DNA from: UBA8529 sp964390565
GTDB lineage: Bacteria > Bacteroidota > Bacteroidia > Bacteroidales > Tenuifilaceae
DNA length: 64,000 nt
Direction: 5' to 3'
Assembly (NCBI GenBank): GCA_964390565.1
Contig: CAYMII010000003.1
Span: 88,638 to 152,637 of the forward strand
The translations under genes were made by a program, and so were the position numbers. Each line of letters begins with the position of its first letter. The first letter of the stretch is position 1. Below the pieces are notes generated by a model, which saw only the letters and a program-made list of their open reading frames with translations, searched no databases and was not told the origin of the DNA. Positions 1-8,090 of the stretch are shown one piece after another.

Positions 1-474
1 CTCACCATTGCTCTCAAAATCCTTCTCACCAAGCACCTTTCCACCCGAAAACTCGATAAGTTTCCCTTGTCCATCTCGAATACTCTGAATCTTGAATGAT
101 GTAGAAAGCGCGTTAACCGCTTTGATACCCACACCGTTCAAACCAACAGATTTCTTAAAAACCTTCGAGTCGTACTTAGCGCCGGTATTCATTTTTGAAG
201 CAACATCGAGCAGTTTTCCAAGTGGAATACCACGCCCATAGTCGCGAATTCGAACAACCTTATCGGTAATCGACACATCGATGCTTTTACCGAAACCCAT
301 CATGTACTCATCGATAGAGTTATCAAAAACCTCTTTTAGAAGAATATAAATTCCATCATCGGGCTGAGTGCCATCACCCAATTTCCCAATGTACATCCCC
401 GGACGAAGCCTAACGTGCTCCTGCCATTCGAGAGTCCTAATATTATCTTCTGAATAGCTAGTATTTACTGACAT
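1..474 (-). CDS. parE: DNA topoisomerase IV subunit B, N-terminal part (cut by window edge)
   Basis: The first 158 codons of a type IIA topoisomerase ATPase subunit; the rest lies outside the window. It powers strand passage and decatenation of daughter chromosomes together with ParC. Translation from the ATG at 474 gives the GHKL ATPase fold: the RPGMYIGKLGDG segment, the Mg-ATP Asn motif (EVFDNSIDEY), the DYGRGIP motif and the glycine-rich lid VGLNGVGIKAVNAL. The start reading (SYSEDNIRTLEWQEHVRLRPGMYIG) and the LGDGTQPDDG stretch match Bacteroidota ParE better than GyrB. It is transcribed away from the magnesium operon; a TATTTTTG box on the minus strand lies about 20 bases upstream of the start. 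Distinguishing ParE from GyrB rests on recalled family features, not on an alignment. Confidence 0.88.
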   Translation of the reverse strand, partial: MSVNTSYSEDNIRTLEWQEHVRLRPGMYIGKLGDGTQPDDGIYILLKEVFDNSIDEYMMGFGKSIDVSITDKVVRIRDYGRGIPLGKLLDVASKMNTGAKYDSKVFKKSVGLNGVGIKAVNALSTSFKIQSIRDGQGKLIEFSGGKVLGEKDFESNGE

Positions 475-491
475 TACAAAAAAGTTTGATG

Positions 492-525
492 CAAAAATAC
501 AGAAATATTCACGGTCAAAACCAAA
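492..525 (-). promoter_or_regulatory. Probable parE promoter
   Basis: On the minus strand, a TATTTTTG box (plus-strand 492-499) fits the Bacteroidota -7 consensus TAnnTTTG. A TTTG (plus-strand CAAA at 522-525) lies 22 bases upstream, slightly wide of the usual 19-21. Confidence 0.5.
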
Positions 526-717
526 GTTGGTGGATTTAGATATCAACAGGGGTTAACGACTTATAAACCGTGATGTTATAATTTTTAGATTAAAATTCAA
601 TCATTTTTTTGCTTAATTTCTGTAATCATCCAAAGGCATTTATATAATAAATAAAATTCAATAAGAAAGCGTCGATTAAAACAGCGTTTTTTTATTAACA
701 TTTTTTTACATCTTTTC

Positions 718-748
718 TTTGGATAGTAAAATGATAAACCTACTTTTG
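718..748 (+). promoter_or_regulatory. Promoter of the magnesium transport operon
   Basis: TTTG at 718-721 and TACTTTTG at 741-748, separated by 19 bases, match the Bacteroidota sigma-A consensus (TTTG, N19-21, TAnnTTTG). Transcription would start near 753-756. This leaves a leader of about 120 bases before the first large gene, with the leader ORF beginning about 20 bases in. The region 500-717 upstream is AT-rich and shows no gene. Confidence 0.75.
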
Positions 749-774
749 TTTCGCAAATCAGTACTATAATTTAT

Positions 775-825
775 ATGGACGACGACCCTGCGATATGTTT
801 TATTAACCCGCACACAGCGAGGTAG
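775..825 (+). CDS. Putative 16-aa regulatory leader peptide MDDDPAICFINPHTAR
   Basis: A short ORF from ATG 775 to TAG 823 lies between a good promoter and the MgtE-like gene. The peptide starts with three aspartates and a proline. In Enterobacteriaceae the MgtL leader of mgtA starts MEPDP, and acidic/proline-rich nascent N-termini are known to destabilise ribosomes when Mg2+ is low. That an Asp-Asp-Asp-Pro leader precedes an operon encoding an MgtE-type Mg sensor and an Nramp-related transporter suggests the same logic. No Shine-Dalgarno sequence precedes it, which is normal in this phylum. Its stop codon overlaps the 5' arm of an RNA pairing (820-825 with 841-846). Translation and function are inferred; the ORF could be fortuitous. 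Confidence 0.55.
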   Translation: MDDDPAICFINPHTAR

Positions 826-873
826 TTCGTCGTTAGCCGCCTACCTAACTGTTTGTTAAATTTTAGGAGGTAG
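779..873 (+). promoter_or_regulatory. Attenuator-like RNA leader with mutually exclusive pairings that can hide a Shine-Dalgarno site
   Basis: Three pairings can be read directly. Stem A: ACGACGA (779-785) with TCGTCGT (827-833). Stem B: AGGTAG (820-825, containing the leader-peptide stop) with CTACCT (841-846). Stem C: the same CTACCT (841-846) with AGGTAG (868-873), which overlaps the 3' edge of the strong AGGAGG (865-870) just before the ATG at 876. B and C exclude each other. A ribosome finishing the leader ORF would cover A and B and allow C, closing the start site. A ribosome lost early at DDDP would let A and B form and leave the start site open. The pairings are seen; the switch is inference. 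It does not resemble any Rfam element I recall (M-box, yybP-ykoY). Confidence 0.5.
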
Positions 874-875
874 AT

Positions 876-2153
876 ATGGCAAATCTTTCAACATTTTACT
901 TAAGCCGTATTATAGGAAAAAGGGTTTACAATGCCGATGGAAAAAAAATCGGTGTTGTAAAAGATTTATTGGTTGATACCCTAACAGCCAACATTAACGA
1001 CACATTTGATAAACCTCGGGTAATTGGCGTAAAAACCAAAACCTCAAAGGGTATAAAAATTTATTCTTTCGAATTTGTTGATGTCTTTCGTATCGAAGGC
1101 CGATTAACCGTTAAGTGCAACAACCTTGTTGAACTTGCCAATGATGTTGTGGAGAATGGTTTCTTCCTCGCCCAGCTGATGCTCGATAAGCAAATCGTTG
1201 ACCTTAATGGGCGAAAACTTGTTCGCGTTAATGATATCCGCTTGGTCGATATTAAAGATGGAACATTTGCCGTTGCCGTAGATATTGGAATCGAAGGATT
1301 ACTTCGCCGAATTGATATCGAAAAGCCAATTAAATTCTTCTTATCCTACTTAAAGGTTAGCATCCCTGCCAAATATATCCTATGGGATGATGTGCAGGCC
1401 ATCGATTTTTCGAGCCATAGCATCAAACTTTCAAAGGTTTACTCAAAGTTAAACACCCTTCACCCTTCGGATTTAGCAGATATTATCGAGGATTTAGGTA
1501 GAGCAACCCGTACCTCTATTTTCTCGGCCTTGGACGAAGAGCATGCTGCCGACGTTTTGGAAGAACTTGAACCCGAAGCACAGGTTCAGCTGGTTGAAAG
1601 TTTACCCGTTGATAAAGTTGCCGATGTGCTCGAGAAGATGCCTGCCGATGAGGTTGCCGACATTCTTGATGGGTTGGAAGATGAAAAGGCTGAAAGCCTT
1701 CTTAAGGAGATGGAAGCTGAATCATCGCAAGAGGTCCGCGAACTGCTCGAGTACGAAGATGACTCCGTTGGTAGTATCATGACAACAGATATATTAGCCT
1801 TCAATCCTACCAAAACCGTTGAAGATGTAATAAAGGAAATACGTACCAGAAAGCCCGAGGCCGTTGAACTTTACAACCTTTTTGTTACCGATACAAATGA
1901 TGAACTGATAGGATTTTTTACGCTTCGCGATTTAATTGTTTCGGAGCCCGAGACAACCATCAACCAGATAATGAAAGAGGAGCCAATCTATTTATACGAT
2001 GACCAAGGGATAGATGATATTGCAGAAATTATTTCGAAATATAATCTCCTGGCTATCCCTGTTATTGATAAGCAAAATCTTTTGCAAGGCATGGTAGTAA
2101 TCGACGACGTGGTTGAAGATTTGGTAAATAAGCGTAGAACCTTCAAACGGTAG
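876..2153 (+). CDS. MgtE-like magnesium-sensing protein without membrane domain (PRC-barrel, MgtE-N, CBS pair)
   Basis: A 425-residue soluble protein. Residues 1 to about 80 and 82-175 look like two PRC-barrel modules (SRIIGKRVYNADGKKIGVV; VDLNGRKLVRVNDI). Residues about 195-290 are the superhelical MgtE N domain with its acidic repeats (EELEPEAQVQL, KMPADEVADIL, GLEDEKAESLL). Residues about 295-420 are a CBS pair. In classical MgtE these domains bind Mg2+ and gate the pore, but here the five-helix membrane domain is absent: the protein ends after the second CBS. The Nramp-type transporter starts 5 bases downstream, so this is most likely its cytosolic Mg-sensing regulatory subunit. The start at 876 follows AGGAGG with 5-base spacing, a strong Shine-Dalgarno sequence rare in Bacteroidota, and lies behind the leader ORF. 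The domains are clear; the regulatory role is inferred. Confidence 0.85.
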   Translation: MANLSTFYLSRIIGKRVYNADGKKIGVVKDLLVDTLTANINDTFDKPRVIGVKTKTSKGIKIYSFEFVDVFRIEGRLTVKCNNLVELANDVVENGFFLAQLMLDKQIVDLNGRKLVRVNDIRLVDIKDGTFAVAVDIGIEGLLRRIDIEKPIKFFLSYLKVSIPAKYILWDDVQAIDFSSHSIKLSKVYSKLNTLHPSDLADIIEDLGRATRTSIFSALDEEHAADVLEELEPEAQVQLVESLPVDKVADVLEKMPADEVADILDGLEDEKAESLLKEMEAESSQEVRELLEYEDDSVGSIMTTDILAFNPTKTVEDVIKEIRTRKPEAVELYNLFVTDTNDELIGFFTLRDLIVSEPETTINQIMKEEPIYLYDDQGIDDIAEIISKYNLLAIPVIDKQNLLQGMVVIDDVVEDLVNKRRTFKR

Positions 2154-2158
2154 GCTCA

Positions 2159-3412
2159 ATGACATTGAAAATTAGAGATAACAGAATATTTAAGCGAATC
2201 GCAATATTCTTGGCCATTCTTGGCCCAGGTATTATTACCGGCAGCGTCGATAACGATGCGGGAGGAATCACAACCTACTCGGTTGCTGGGGCAATTTATG
2301 GTTACAATTTAATATGGACGTTAATCCCTTCATTCTTTGTACTCATAGTTATTCAAGAGATGAATGCTCGTATGGGCATTGTGACTGGAAAAGGGTTGGC
2401 CGATTTAATTCGCGAAAGTGCTGGGGTAAAGGTTACCTTCTTCATTTTCCTTGGTCTTTTAATTGGTGATATTGGGAACACAACAACTGAATTTGCAGGT
2501 GTAGCGGGGAGTATGAACGTTTTTGGGGTCAGCAAATATATTTCAGTCCCGATAGTTGCAATGCTTGTGTGGCTGCTAGTTGTAAAAGGAACATATCAAA
2601 TTGCCGAAAGAATTTTTTTGCTCTTCAGCTTATCATTGCTGATGTACGTAGTATCAGCTTTAATGGGAAACCCCGAGTGGAGCGAAATTGGAAGTGCAAT
2701 TGTACGACCCCAATTTGAGGTTAACGGGCAGAGTATTGCCATGATTATTGGTTTGGTTGGTACAACCATTGCCCCATGGATGCTTTTCTACCTGCAATCG
2801 TCGGTAATTGAGAAGGGGTTGAAAATGAAAAACTACAAGTATTCAATTATCGATATTGTAGTTGGCTGCGTTGCAACCGTGGTGGTTGCATTCTTTATCG
2901 TTGTAGCATGCGCATCGACCTTAAATAAAAATGGAATTCAAATCAACGAGGCAAAAGATGCAGCGCTAGCCCTTAAGCCTTTGGCTGGTGCAATAGCATC
3001 GCAGGTGTTTGCGTTTGGATTGTTTGTCGCATCAATCTTTTCGGCAACCATACTTCCTCTTGCAACATCATTCTACATTTCTGAGGCATTTGGATTTGAA
3101 GCAGGTATCGATAAAAAATGGAAAGAAGCGCCTGAGTTCTATACCCTATACACAAGTATTTTGGTAATTGCTGCAGGGATTATACTTCTTCCCAATGCGC
3201 CATTAATTCAAATCTCTCTTTGGTCGCAAGTGCTAAACGGATTGTTATTGCCTGTAGTTCTGGTCTGCATGATACTTTTAGTGAATAAGAAGGAGATTAT
3301 GGGTAAGTATGTAAATAAAACATTAAACAACATCATTGGCTGGGCAACTATTTTGGTTTTAATAGGGTTGTCGCTTACGCTACTTGTAATGACTTTTTTA
3401 GGAAAAAGATAG
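2159..3412 (+). CDS. Nramp-family transporter, probably an Nramp-related Mg2+ transporter
   Basis: A 417-residue membrane protein of about 11 helices that moves divalent metal across the inner membrane. Helix 1 reads GPGIITGSVDNDAGG (DNDAGG at about residues 31-36) where Mn/Fe Nramps have the metal-binding DPGN. Helix 6 reads TTIAPWMLFYLQ where Mn/Fe Nramps have the conserved MPH. Loss of the metal-binding Asn and of the Met that selects transition metals is, as I recall, the hallmark of Nramp-related magnesium transporters. The gene follows the MgtE-like Mg-sensing gene by 5 bases in the same operon, which also points to Mg2+. A manganese or broad-range role cannot be excluded. No obvious terminator follows before the next gene. 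Confidence 0.85.
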   Translation: MTLKIRDNRIFKRIAIFLAILGPGIITGSVDNDAGGITTYSVAGAIYGYNLIWTLIPSFFVLIVIQEMNARMGIVTGKGLADLIRESAGVKVTFFIFLGLLIGDIGNTTTEFAGVAGSMNVFGVSKYISVPIVAMLVWLLVVKGTYQIAERIFLLFSLSLLMYVVSALMGNPEWSEIGSAIVRPQFEVNGQSIAMIIGLVGTTIAPWMLFYLQSSVIEKGLKMKNYKYSIIDIVVGCVATVVVAFFIVVACASTLNKNGIQINEAKDAALALKPLAGAIASQVFAFGLFVASIFSATILPLATSFYISEAFGFEAGIDKKWKEAPEFYTLYTSILVIAAGIILLPNAPLIQISLWSQVLNGLLLPVVLVCMILLVNKKEIMGKYVNKTLNNIIGWATILVLIGLSLTLLVMTFLGKR

Positions 3413-3475
3413 GGTTATAAGATATGAATTTAAACCTCAAGCAGCCATCTATATCAAAAGGTTAAACCTTAAAAG

Positions 3476-4456
3476 ATGATTGTAGACAATTATTACAGTT
3501 TAGGCTTCTTACCCACCCCATTACATAGGCTAAACCGGTTATCTGAATTGTTTAGCGATTACAATATCTTCATCAAGCGCGACGATCAAACGGGCTTGGC
3601 AATGGGTGGAAACAAAACCCGAAAACTTGAGTATCTTATAAAAGATGCGCTCGATAAGGGTTGTGACTCGGTTATAACATACGGTGCCGCTCAGTCGAAC
3701 CATTGCCGCCAAACTGCTGCTGCAGCAGCAGTTGCTGGCATAGATTGCCATCTGCTGTTAAGAGGTGAACCTGTATCAGAAATAAATGGAAACATCCTGC
3801 TCGATAAACTCTTGGGAGCTAATATCCACTGGACAAACCAACCCAATGAGCAATTAACCCCTGATGGGCTAGTTCAGCGAGTTCAATCAACAGGAAAAAA
3901 TCCGTATTACATACCAATTGGAGGATCCAATGAGATTGGCAGTTTAGGCTATGTTAGGGCAATTTTAGAGCTTAAACAGCAACTCCTCGACAGTAATCTC
4001 GATATCGATTATATAGTTTTCTCATCGTCATCGGGTGGAACGCACGCTGGGCTTTTAGTCGGGAAATATCTTTATAATCTTTCATCAGAAATTATCGGCA
4101 TAAGTAATGGCAAGGATGAGATAGGAAAGACGCCTCTTTGCAAACAAATAGTTGACATTGCAAACAGCGCATCAACACTAACAAAATTAGATAAAACATT
4201 TACTATTAATGATATAATACTTAACTGCGATTACAACAGCGCTGGATATGGCGTAGTTACTAAAGCTGAAGCAGATGCAATGCACCTGATGGCTCAGAAA
4301 GAGGGAATCATACTAGACCCTGTTTATACGGGTAGGGCTTTTGTCGGACTTATTGATTGTCTTGAAAAGAAAAAATATAGAAAAGGCTCAAACATTCTTT
4401 TCTGGCACACAGGAGGCGCACCAGCTAATTTTCATTATGCTAATCATCTAATATAA
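3476..4456 (+). CDS. PLP-dependent D-cysteine desulfhydrase / ACC deaminase family enzyme
   Basis: A 326-residue cytosolic enzyme of the tryptophan-synthase-beta fold. The probable PLP lysine lies in AMGGNKTRKLEYL near residue 47. The SNHCRQTAAAAA motif and the phosphate-binding SSSGGTHAG loop are present, and the C-terminal FWHTGGAPANF is typical of the family. Members either break down D-cysteine to pyruvate, H2S and ammonia, or deaminate ACC or other small D-amino acids; the substrate cannot be decided from sequence. A dicarboxylate/amino acid symporter follows 86 bases later, so the pair could take up and degrade an amino acid. The gene begins 63 bases after the Nramp gene and might be cotranscribed with it. 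Confidence 0.85.
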   Translation: MIVDNYYSLGFLPTPLHRLNRLSELFSDYNIFIKRDDQTGLAMGGNKTRKLEYLIKDALDKGCDSVITYGAAQSNHCRQTAAAAAVAGIDCHLLLRGEPVSEINGNILLDKLLGANIHWTNQPNEQLTPDGLVQRVQSTGKNPYYIPIGGSNEIGSLGYVRAILELKQQLLDSNLDIDYIVFSSSSGGTHAGLLVGKYLYNLSSEIIGISNGKDEIGKTPLCKQIVDIANSASTLTKLDKTFTINDIILNCDYNSAGYGVVTKAEADAMHLMAQKEGIILDPVYTGRAFVGLIDCLEKKKYRKGSNILFWHTGGAPANFHYANHLI

Positions 4457-4542
4457 CTAAACTATAAATGAAACTACAGGATATCAGCAAATCAATATTT
4501 GATTATGTTTGCATAATTGCCTAACCAAAAATCTGCATCAAA

Positions 4543-5973
4543 TTGACAACTGTTTCAGATATTCCAAAAAGCGAAAATAACCAACCAAAGAATGGCAAGG
4601 TTCCTGCTTACTACCTTATAACAATGCTTTCAATCCTTTTCGTTGCATCATTTCTTAATCTTGGTAGTCATTACGAGTTATTTAGCATAAATGGTAATAT
4701 TTTGATGATATTCCGATGGATTGCCATTGCATCAATAGTAGGTTATGCATTTTACAAAAAATCGCTCACAACCTGGATTTTAATAAGCATGATTGTTGGT
4801 GCCGAATTCGGTCACGATCTGCCACAAATTGCAGTAAATCTTAACGTAGTAAGCAAGATTTTCCTTCGATTAATTAAAACCATCATTGCGCCCCTACTTT
4901 TTGCCACTATAGTTGTTGGCATTGCTGGGCACTCCAACCTTAAGCAGGTTGGTCGTATGGGATGGAAATCACTACTTTATTTTGAGATTGCTTCAACATT
5001 AGCGTTAGTAATTGGGCTGTTGGCCATTAATATTAGCCAAGCAGGTGTTGGCGTTAAAATACCTGAAGCCATTAATCAATCTGAACTACCACAAGTTGCT
5101 GTTGTAACTGGCACTGATTTAATTCTTCATATTTTCCCCGAAAATATTGCCAAATCGATATACGAAGGGCAAGTGTTACAGATTGTAATATTCAGCATCC
5201 TATTCGGAATTGCGGTTGCCATGCTAAAAGAGAAGCACAAAGGTCCAATGATTCGATTTACCGAATCCCTTGCCGAAACAATGTTTAAGTTCACCCAAGT
5301 AATTATGTTCTTTGCTCCTTTTGCTGTATTTGCAGCAATTGCTTATAGCATTGGGCACATGGGGCTTGACATTTTGTTTAACCTGTTTAAATTACTCGCA
5401 ACGCTTTACGTTGCATTAACTATATTCTTAGTTGGTGTGCTCCTACCTATTGCTTTAATCTTTAAAATCCCCGTTCGGCGATTTATTAAGGCAATTTCTG
5501 AACCGGTAACCATTGCGTTTGCGACAACAAGTTCCGAATCGGCCTTACCTGTTGCAATGGAACGTATGGAACAATTTGGGGTACCTCGTAAAATAGTAGC
5601 CTTTGTAATGCCTACAGGCTACAGTTTTAACCTCGATGGAACAACCCTTTACCTTTCATTAGCAACAATTTTTGTCGCTCAGATGTGTGGCATCCATCTT
5701 TCAGTTGACAAGCAATTGCTTATAGTTTTTACTTTAATGCTTACAAGTAAAGGAGTTGCAGGTGTTCCGAGAGCCTCTCTTGTGATTTTACTTGGCACGG
5801 CAGCAAGTTTTGGACTACCCACGTGGCCAATCTATATAATTTTAGGGATTGATGAGCTAATGGATATGGCTCGCACATCGGTAAATGTAATTGGAAACTG
5901 TTTGGCTACTGCCGTAATTGCACGCTGGGAGGGAGAATTTAACCCTACACCAGAAGGTGCTAATGAGGGTTAA
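4543..5973 (+). CDS. Dicarboxylate/amino acid:cation symporter (DAACS family)
   Basis: A 476-residue inner-membrane symporter of the GltP/DctA family, importing glutamate, aspartate or C4-dicarboxylates with Na+ or H+. Family motifs are clear: the helical hairpin 1 serine stretch TTSSESALPVAMERM, the helix 7 motif YSFNLDGTTLYL, and hairpin 2 TSKGVAGVPRASLVILLG. It is about 50 residues longer than typical members because of a polar N-terminal stretch plus an extra early helix. The listed start is a TTG at 4543; no in-frame ATG exists between the upstream stop at 4522 and the ATG at 4624, which would remove 27 residues, so the exact start is uncertain. Exact substrate unknown. Confidence 0.88.
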   Translation: MTTVSDIPKSENNQPKNGKVPAYYLITMLSILFVASFLNLGSHYELFSINGNILMIFRWIAIASIVGYAFYKKSLTTWILISMIVGAEFGHDLPQIAVNLNVVSKIFLRLIKTIIAPLLFATIVVGIAGHSNLKQVGRMGWKSLLYFEIASTLALVIGLLAINISQAGVGVKIPEAINQSELPQVAVVTGTDLILHIFPENIAKSIYEGQVLQIVIFSILFGIAVAMLKEKHKGPMIRFTESLAETMFKFTQVIMFFAPFAVFAAIAYSIGHMGLDILFNLFKLLATLYVALTIFLVGVLLPIALIFKIPVRRFIKAISEPVTIAFATTSSESALPVAMERMEQFGVPRKIVAFVMPTGYSFNLDGTTLYLSLATIFVAQMCGIHLSVDKQLLIVFTLMLTSKGVAGVPRASLVILLGTAASFGLPTWPIYIILGIDELMDMARTSVNVIGNCLATAVIARWEGEFNPTPEGANEG

Positions 5974-6041
5974 AATCTATAAAGCGCATCCTATTCGTCC
6001 TTTTATGCCTGTTTAGTGGAATTGCAAACCAAAAAAATGTC

Positions 6042-6049
6042 TACCTTTG
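6042..6049 (+). promoter_or_regulatory. Probable -7 box for the methyltransferase gene
   Basis: TACCTTTG matches TAnnTTTG. An ATTG 17 bases upstream is only an approximate -33 box. The intergenic stretch 5974-6178 shows nothing else recognisable. Confidence 0.5.
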
Positions 6050-6178
6050 GGCTCTAAGGGTTGTCAGAACTACAAATATCGAAGATGAAACTCCATACTA
6101 GGAGATATCTCCTCATAAATCTGAATTACTGTCAACTCAGTTAATAACAATCAAAACCTTCGAGGAGGAGGGGTCAGT

Positions 6179-7000
6179 ATGGCATCAATATTTGTAAAGT
6201 TCTATCTGTGGCTATGTGGGATTATCCCCGGTTTTCGTAAGATCACCCGCAAGTGGATGTATCAGTTTATGGCTAAGTTTATCAAGCAAGACCAATGGTC
6301 GTTTATGAACTATGGTTATGCTCACATTATCAACCCTGAACAAAAGCCAATCCTTGAACCTTCCGATGAAGTGAACCGTTTATCATTTCAACTTTACCAT
6401 CACCTGGCCAATGAAATTGAGCTCGAAAACAAAGCCCTTTTGGAAGTTGGCAGCGGCCGTGGCGGTGGAGCATCGATGGTAAAAAAATATCATAAACCCA
6501 GCTCAATGGTTGGGCTCGATTACTCAAGCAATGCAGTAAAACTCTGCAATAAAAATCATGGAAGGGAAGGGTTATCTTTTGTTGAAGGGGATGCTGAAAG
6601 CCTTCCGTTTGCTCACGAAAGTTTCGATGCAGTTATAAACGTAGAATCATCGCATTGCTATGAATCAATGGATCGTTTCCTCAAAGAGGTTCGAAAAGTG
6701 CTAAAGCCCGGGGGACATTTCCTTTTTACCGATTTCAGGTACTCGCACGAGATGGAAGAACTCGAAAAGCAACTTGTTAACTCTGAATTGGTAATAACAA
6801 AGAAAAATGATATTACCCCAAATGTATTGCAAGCTTTAGATGAGGATCATGAAAGAAGAATGACCGAAATATCGAAAAGCGTTCCAAAATTTTTCGCTAA
6901 TCAATTCAGAGAATTTGCAGGTGTTAAAAACTCTGTCGTTTACAATCAATTTGCAAATAGGGATTTAATCTACTTCAGCTATATTCTGCAAAAAAAATAA
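6179..7000 (+). CDS. Class I SAM-dependent methyltransferase
   Basis: A 273-residue methyltransferase. The SAM-binding motif I is LEVGSGRGGGASMV (near residues 85-98), followed by the acidic motif VGLDYSS, the adenine-side GDAESLPF, and the post-motif KEVRKVLKPGGHFLFTDF. The layout (N-terminal basic helix, Methyltransf_11 core, C-terminal helical cap) resembles small-molecule, lipid or quinone methyltransferases; the substrate is not evident. The start is preceded by a purine-rich GGAGGAGGGG at 6163-6172, an unusually good Shine-Dalgarno match for this phylum. A strong hairpin terminator follows at 7021, so it is a single-gene unit. Confidence 0.85.
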   Translation: MASIFVKFYLWLCGIIPGFRKITRKWMYQFMAKFIKQDQWSFMNYGYAHIINPEQKPILEPSDEVNRLSFQLYHHLANEIELENKALLEVGSGRGGGASMVKKYHKPSSMVGLDYSSNAVKLCNKNHGREGLSFVEGDAESLPFAHESFDAVINVESSHCYESMDRFLKEVRKVLKPGGHFLFTDFRYSHEMEELEKQLVNSELVITKKNDITPNVLQALDEDHERRMTEISKSVPKFFANQFREFAGVKNSVVYNQFANRDLIYFSYILQKK

Positions 7001-7020
7001 CACGCTCTCTTTACTCTTTT

Positions 7021-7056
7021 AACCAGTGCTGACTTTTTGTCGACACTGGTTTTTTC
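7021..7056 (+). terminator. Intrinsic terminator after the methyltransferase gene
   Basis: AACCAGTG (7021-7028) pairs with CACTGGTT (7044-7051) and is followed by a T run. Confidence 0.85.
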
Positions 7057-7104
7057 ATACATTACAATTTCTTGAGAGTTTTTAATCAATTAAATTAATT
7101 TACC

Positions 7105-7112
7105 TATTTTTG
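7105..7112 (+). promoter_or_regulatory. Possible -7 box for the DUF3078 gene
   Basis: TATTTTTG fits TAnnTTTG and lies 37 bases before the ATG at 7149. No clear TTTG is found at the right distance upstream. Confidence 0.4.
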
Positions 7113-7148
7113 TTAATCATCAAACAAAATACATTAATCTAAATAGTT

Positions 7149-8078
7149 ATGAGACTTAAAGTAATAGCGCTCATCATTCTAAGCTGTTCATTCTTTGATT
7201 CTTTCGGGCAGATTACCGAAGCAGAGAAAACGCTTAAAACCCAATCGGCAGATACCACTAAGGGTTGGAAAAAAGGTGGTATTATTGGAATCAACCTAGC
7301 ACAAACATCGCTAACCAACTGGGCTGCTGGGGGACAGAATTCAGTTGCAGCCAATGGTATTCTCAGTCTTTTTGCCAAGTACAAAAAAGGCAAGAATGCT
7401 TGGGATAACTCGCTCGATTTAGGCTATGGAATTCTTACCCAAGAAGGTGTCAAATACACGAAAAAAACCGATGATAAAATAGATCTCCTTTCGAAGTACG
7501 GTCGTGAAGCATTTAAAAATTTCTACTATGCTGCACTTGTCAATTTCAAAACCCAAATGGATGTTGGCTATAATTACCCAACTGATTCCACAAGGAATAA
7601 AATATCAAACCTTTTTGCACCTGCTTATATTGTTGTTGCGTTAGGTCTCGACTATAAACCAGATGCTTACCTAAGTATCTTTGCGGCTCCATTAACTGGC
7701 AAACTCACTATTGTTAACGATCAAGTTTTGGCAGATGCTGGCGCATTCGGGGTAGAGAAGGGTAAAAACACAAAAAGTGAATTTGGGGGTTACATCAGAA
7801 TGATTTATTCCAAAAATGATTTTAAAAGCGAATTCCTTAAGAATGTATCATTTACAACAAAAGTTGACCTTTTCTCAAATTACAGTAAAGATCCTCAAAA
7901 CATTGTTGTAAACTGGGAAACCCTTATCGCGTTGAAGATTAACAAGTACATCTCAGTCAATCTAAACACACAGTTAATATATGATGATAAGATAAAGATT
8001 GCAGACAAAAATAAAATTGAAAAACCTCGAATCCAATTCAAAGAGATACTTGGTTTAGGCTTTTCTTACAAATTCTAA
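7149..8078 (+). CDS. DUF3078 outer-membrane barrel protein
   Basis: A 309-residue exported protein with a signal peptide (MRLKVIALIILSCSFFDSFG, cleaved near Q21). The diagnostic DUF3078 segment is present: KGGIIGINLAQTSLTNWAAG, then alternating beta-strand pattern through to the C-terminal aromatic residue (GLGFSYKF), typical of an outer-membrane barrel. The family is restricted to Bacteroidota and its function is unknown. mscL starts 12 bases after the stop, so the two genes are probably cotranscribed, ending at the hairpin at 8505. This might link the pair to envelope or turgor stress, but that is a guess from position. Confidence 0.85.
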   Translation: MRLKVIALIILSCSFFDSFGQITEAEKTLKTQSADTTKGWKKGGIIGINLAQTSLTNWAAGGQNSVAANGILSLFAKYKKGKNAWDNSLDLGYGILTQEGVKYTKKTDDKIDLLSKYGREAFKNFYYAALVNFKTQMDVGYNYPTDSTRNKISNLFAPAYIVVALGLDYKPDAYLSIFAAPLTGKLTIVNDQVLADAGAFGVEKGKNTKSEFGGYIRMIYSKNDFKSEFLKNVSFTTKVDLFSNYSKDPQNIVVNWETLIALKINKYISVNLNTQLIYDDKIKIADKNKIEKPRIQFKEILGLGFSYKF

Positions 8079-8090
8079 GACCTAAGGACC

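Noticed and set aside
475..875. M-box, yybP-ykoY or other known metal riboswitch upstream of the MgtE-like gene
   Set aside because: The sequence and stems do not match any conserved core I recall. The short ORF and the mutually exclusive stems explain the region better.
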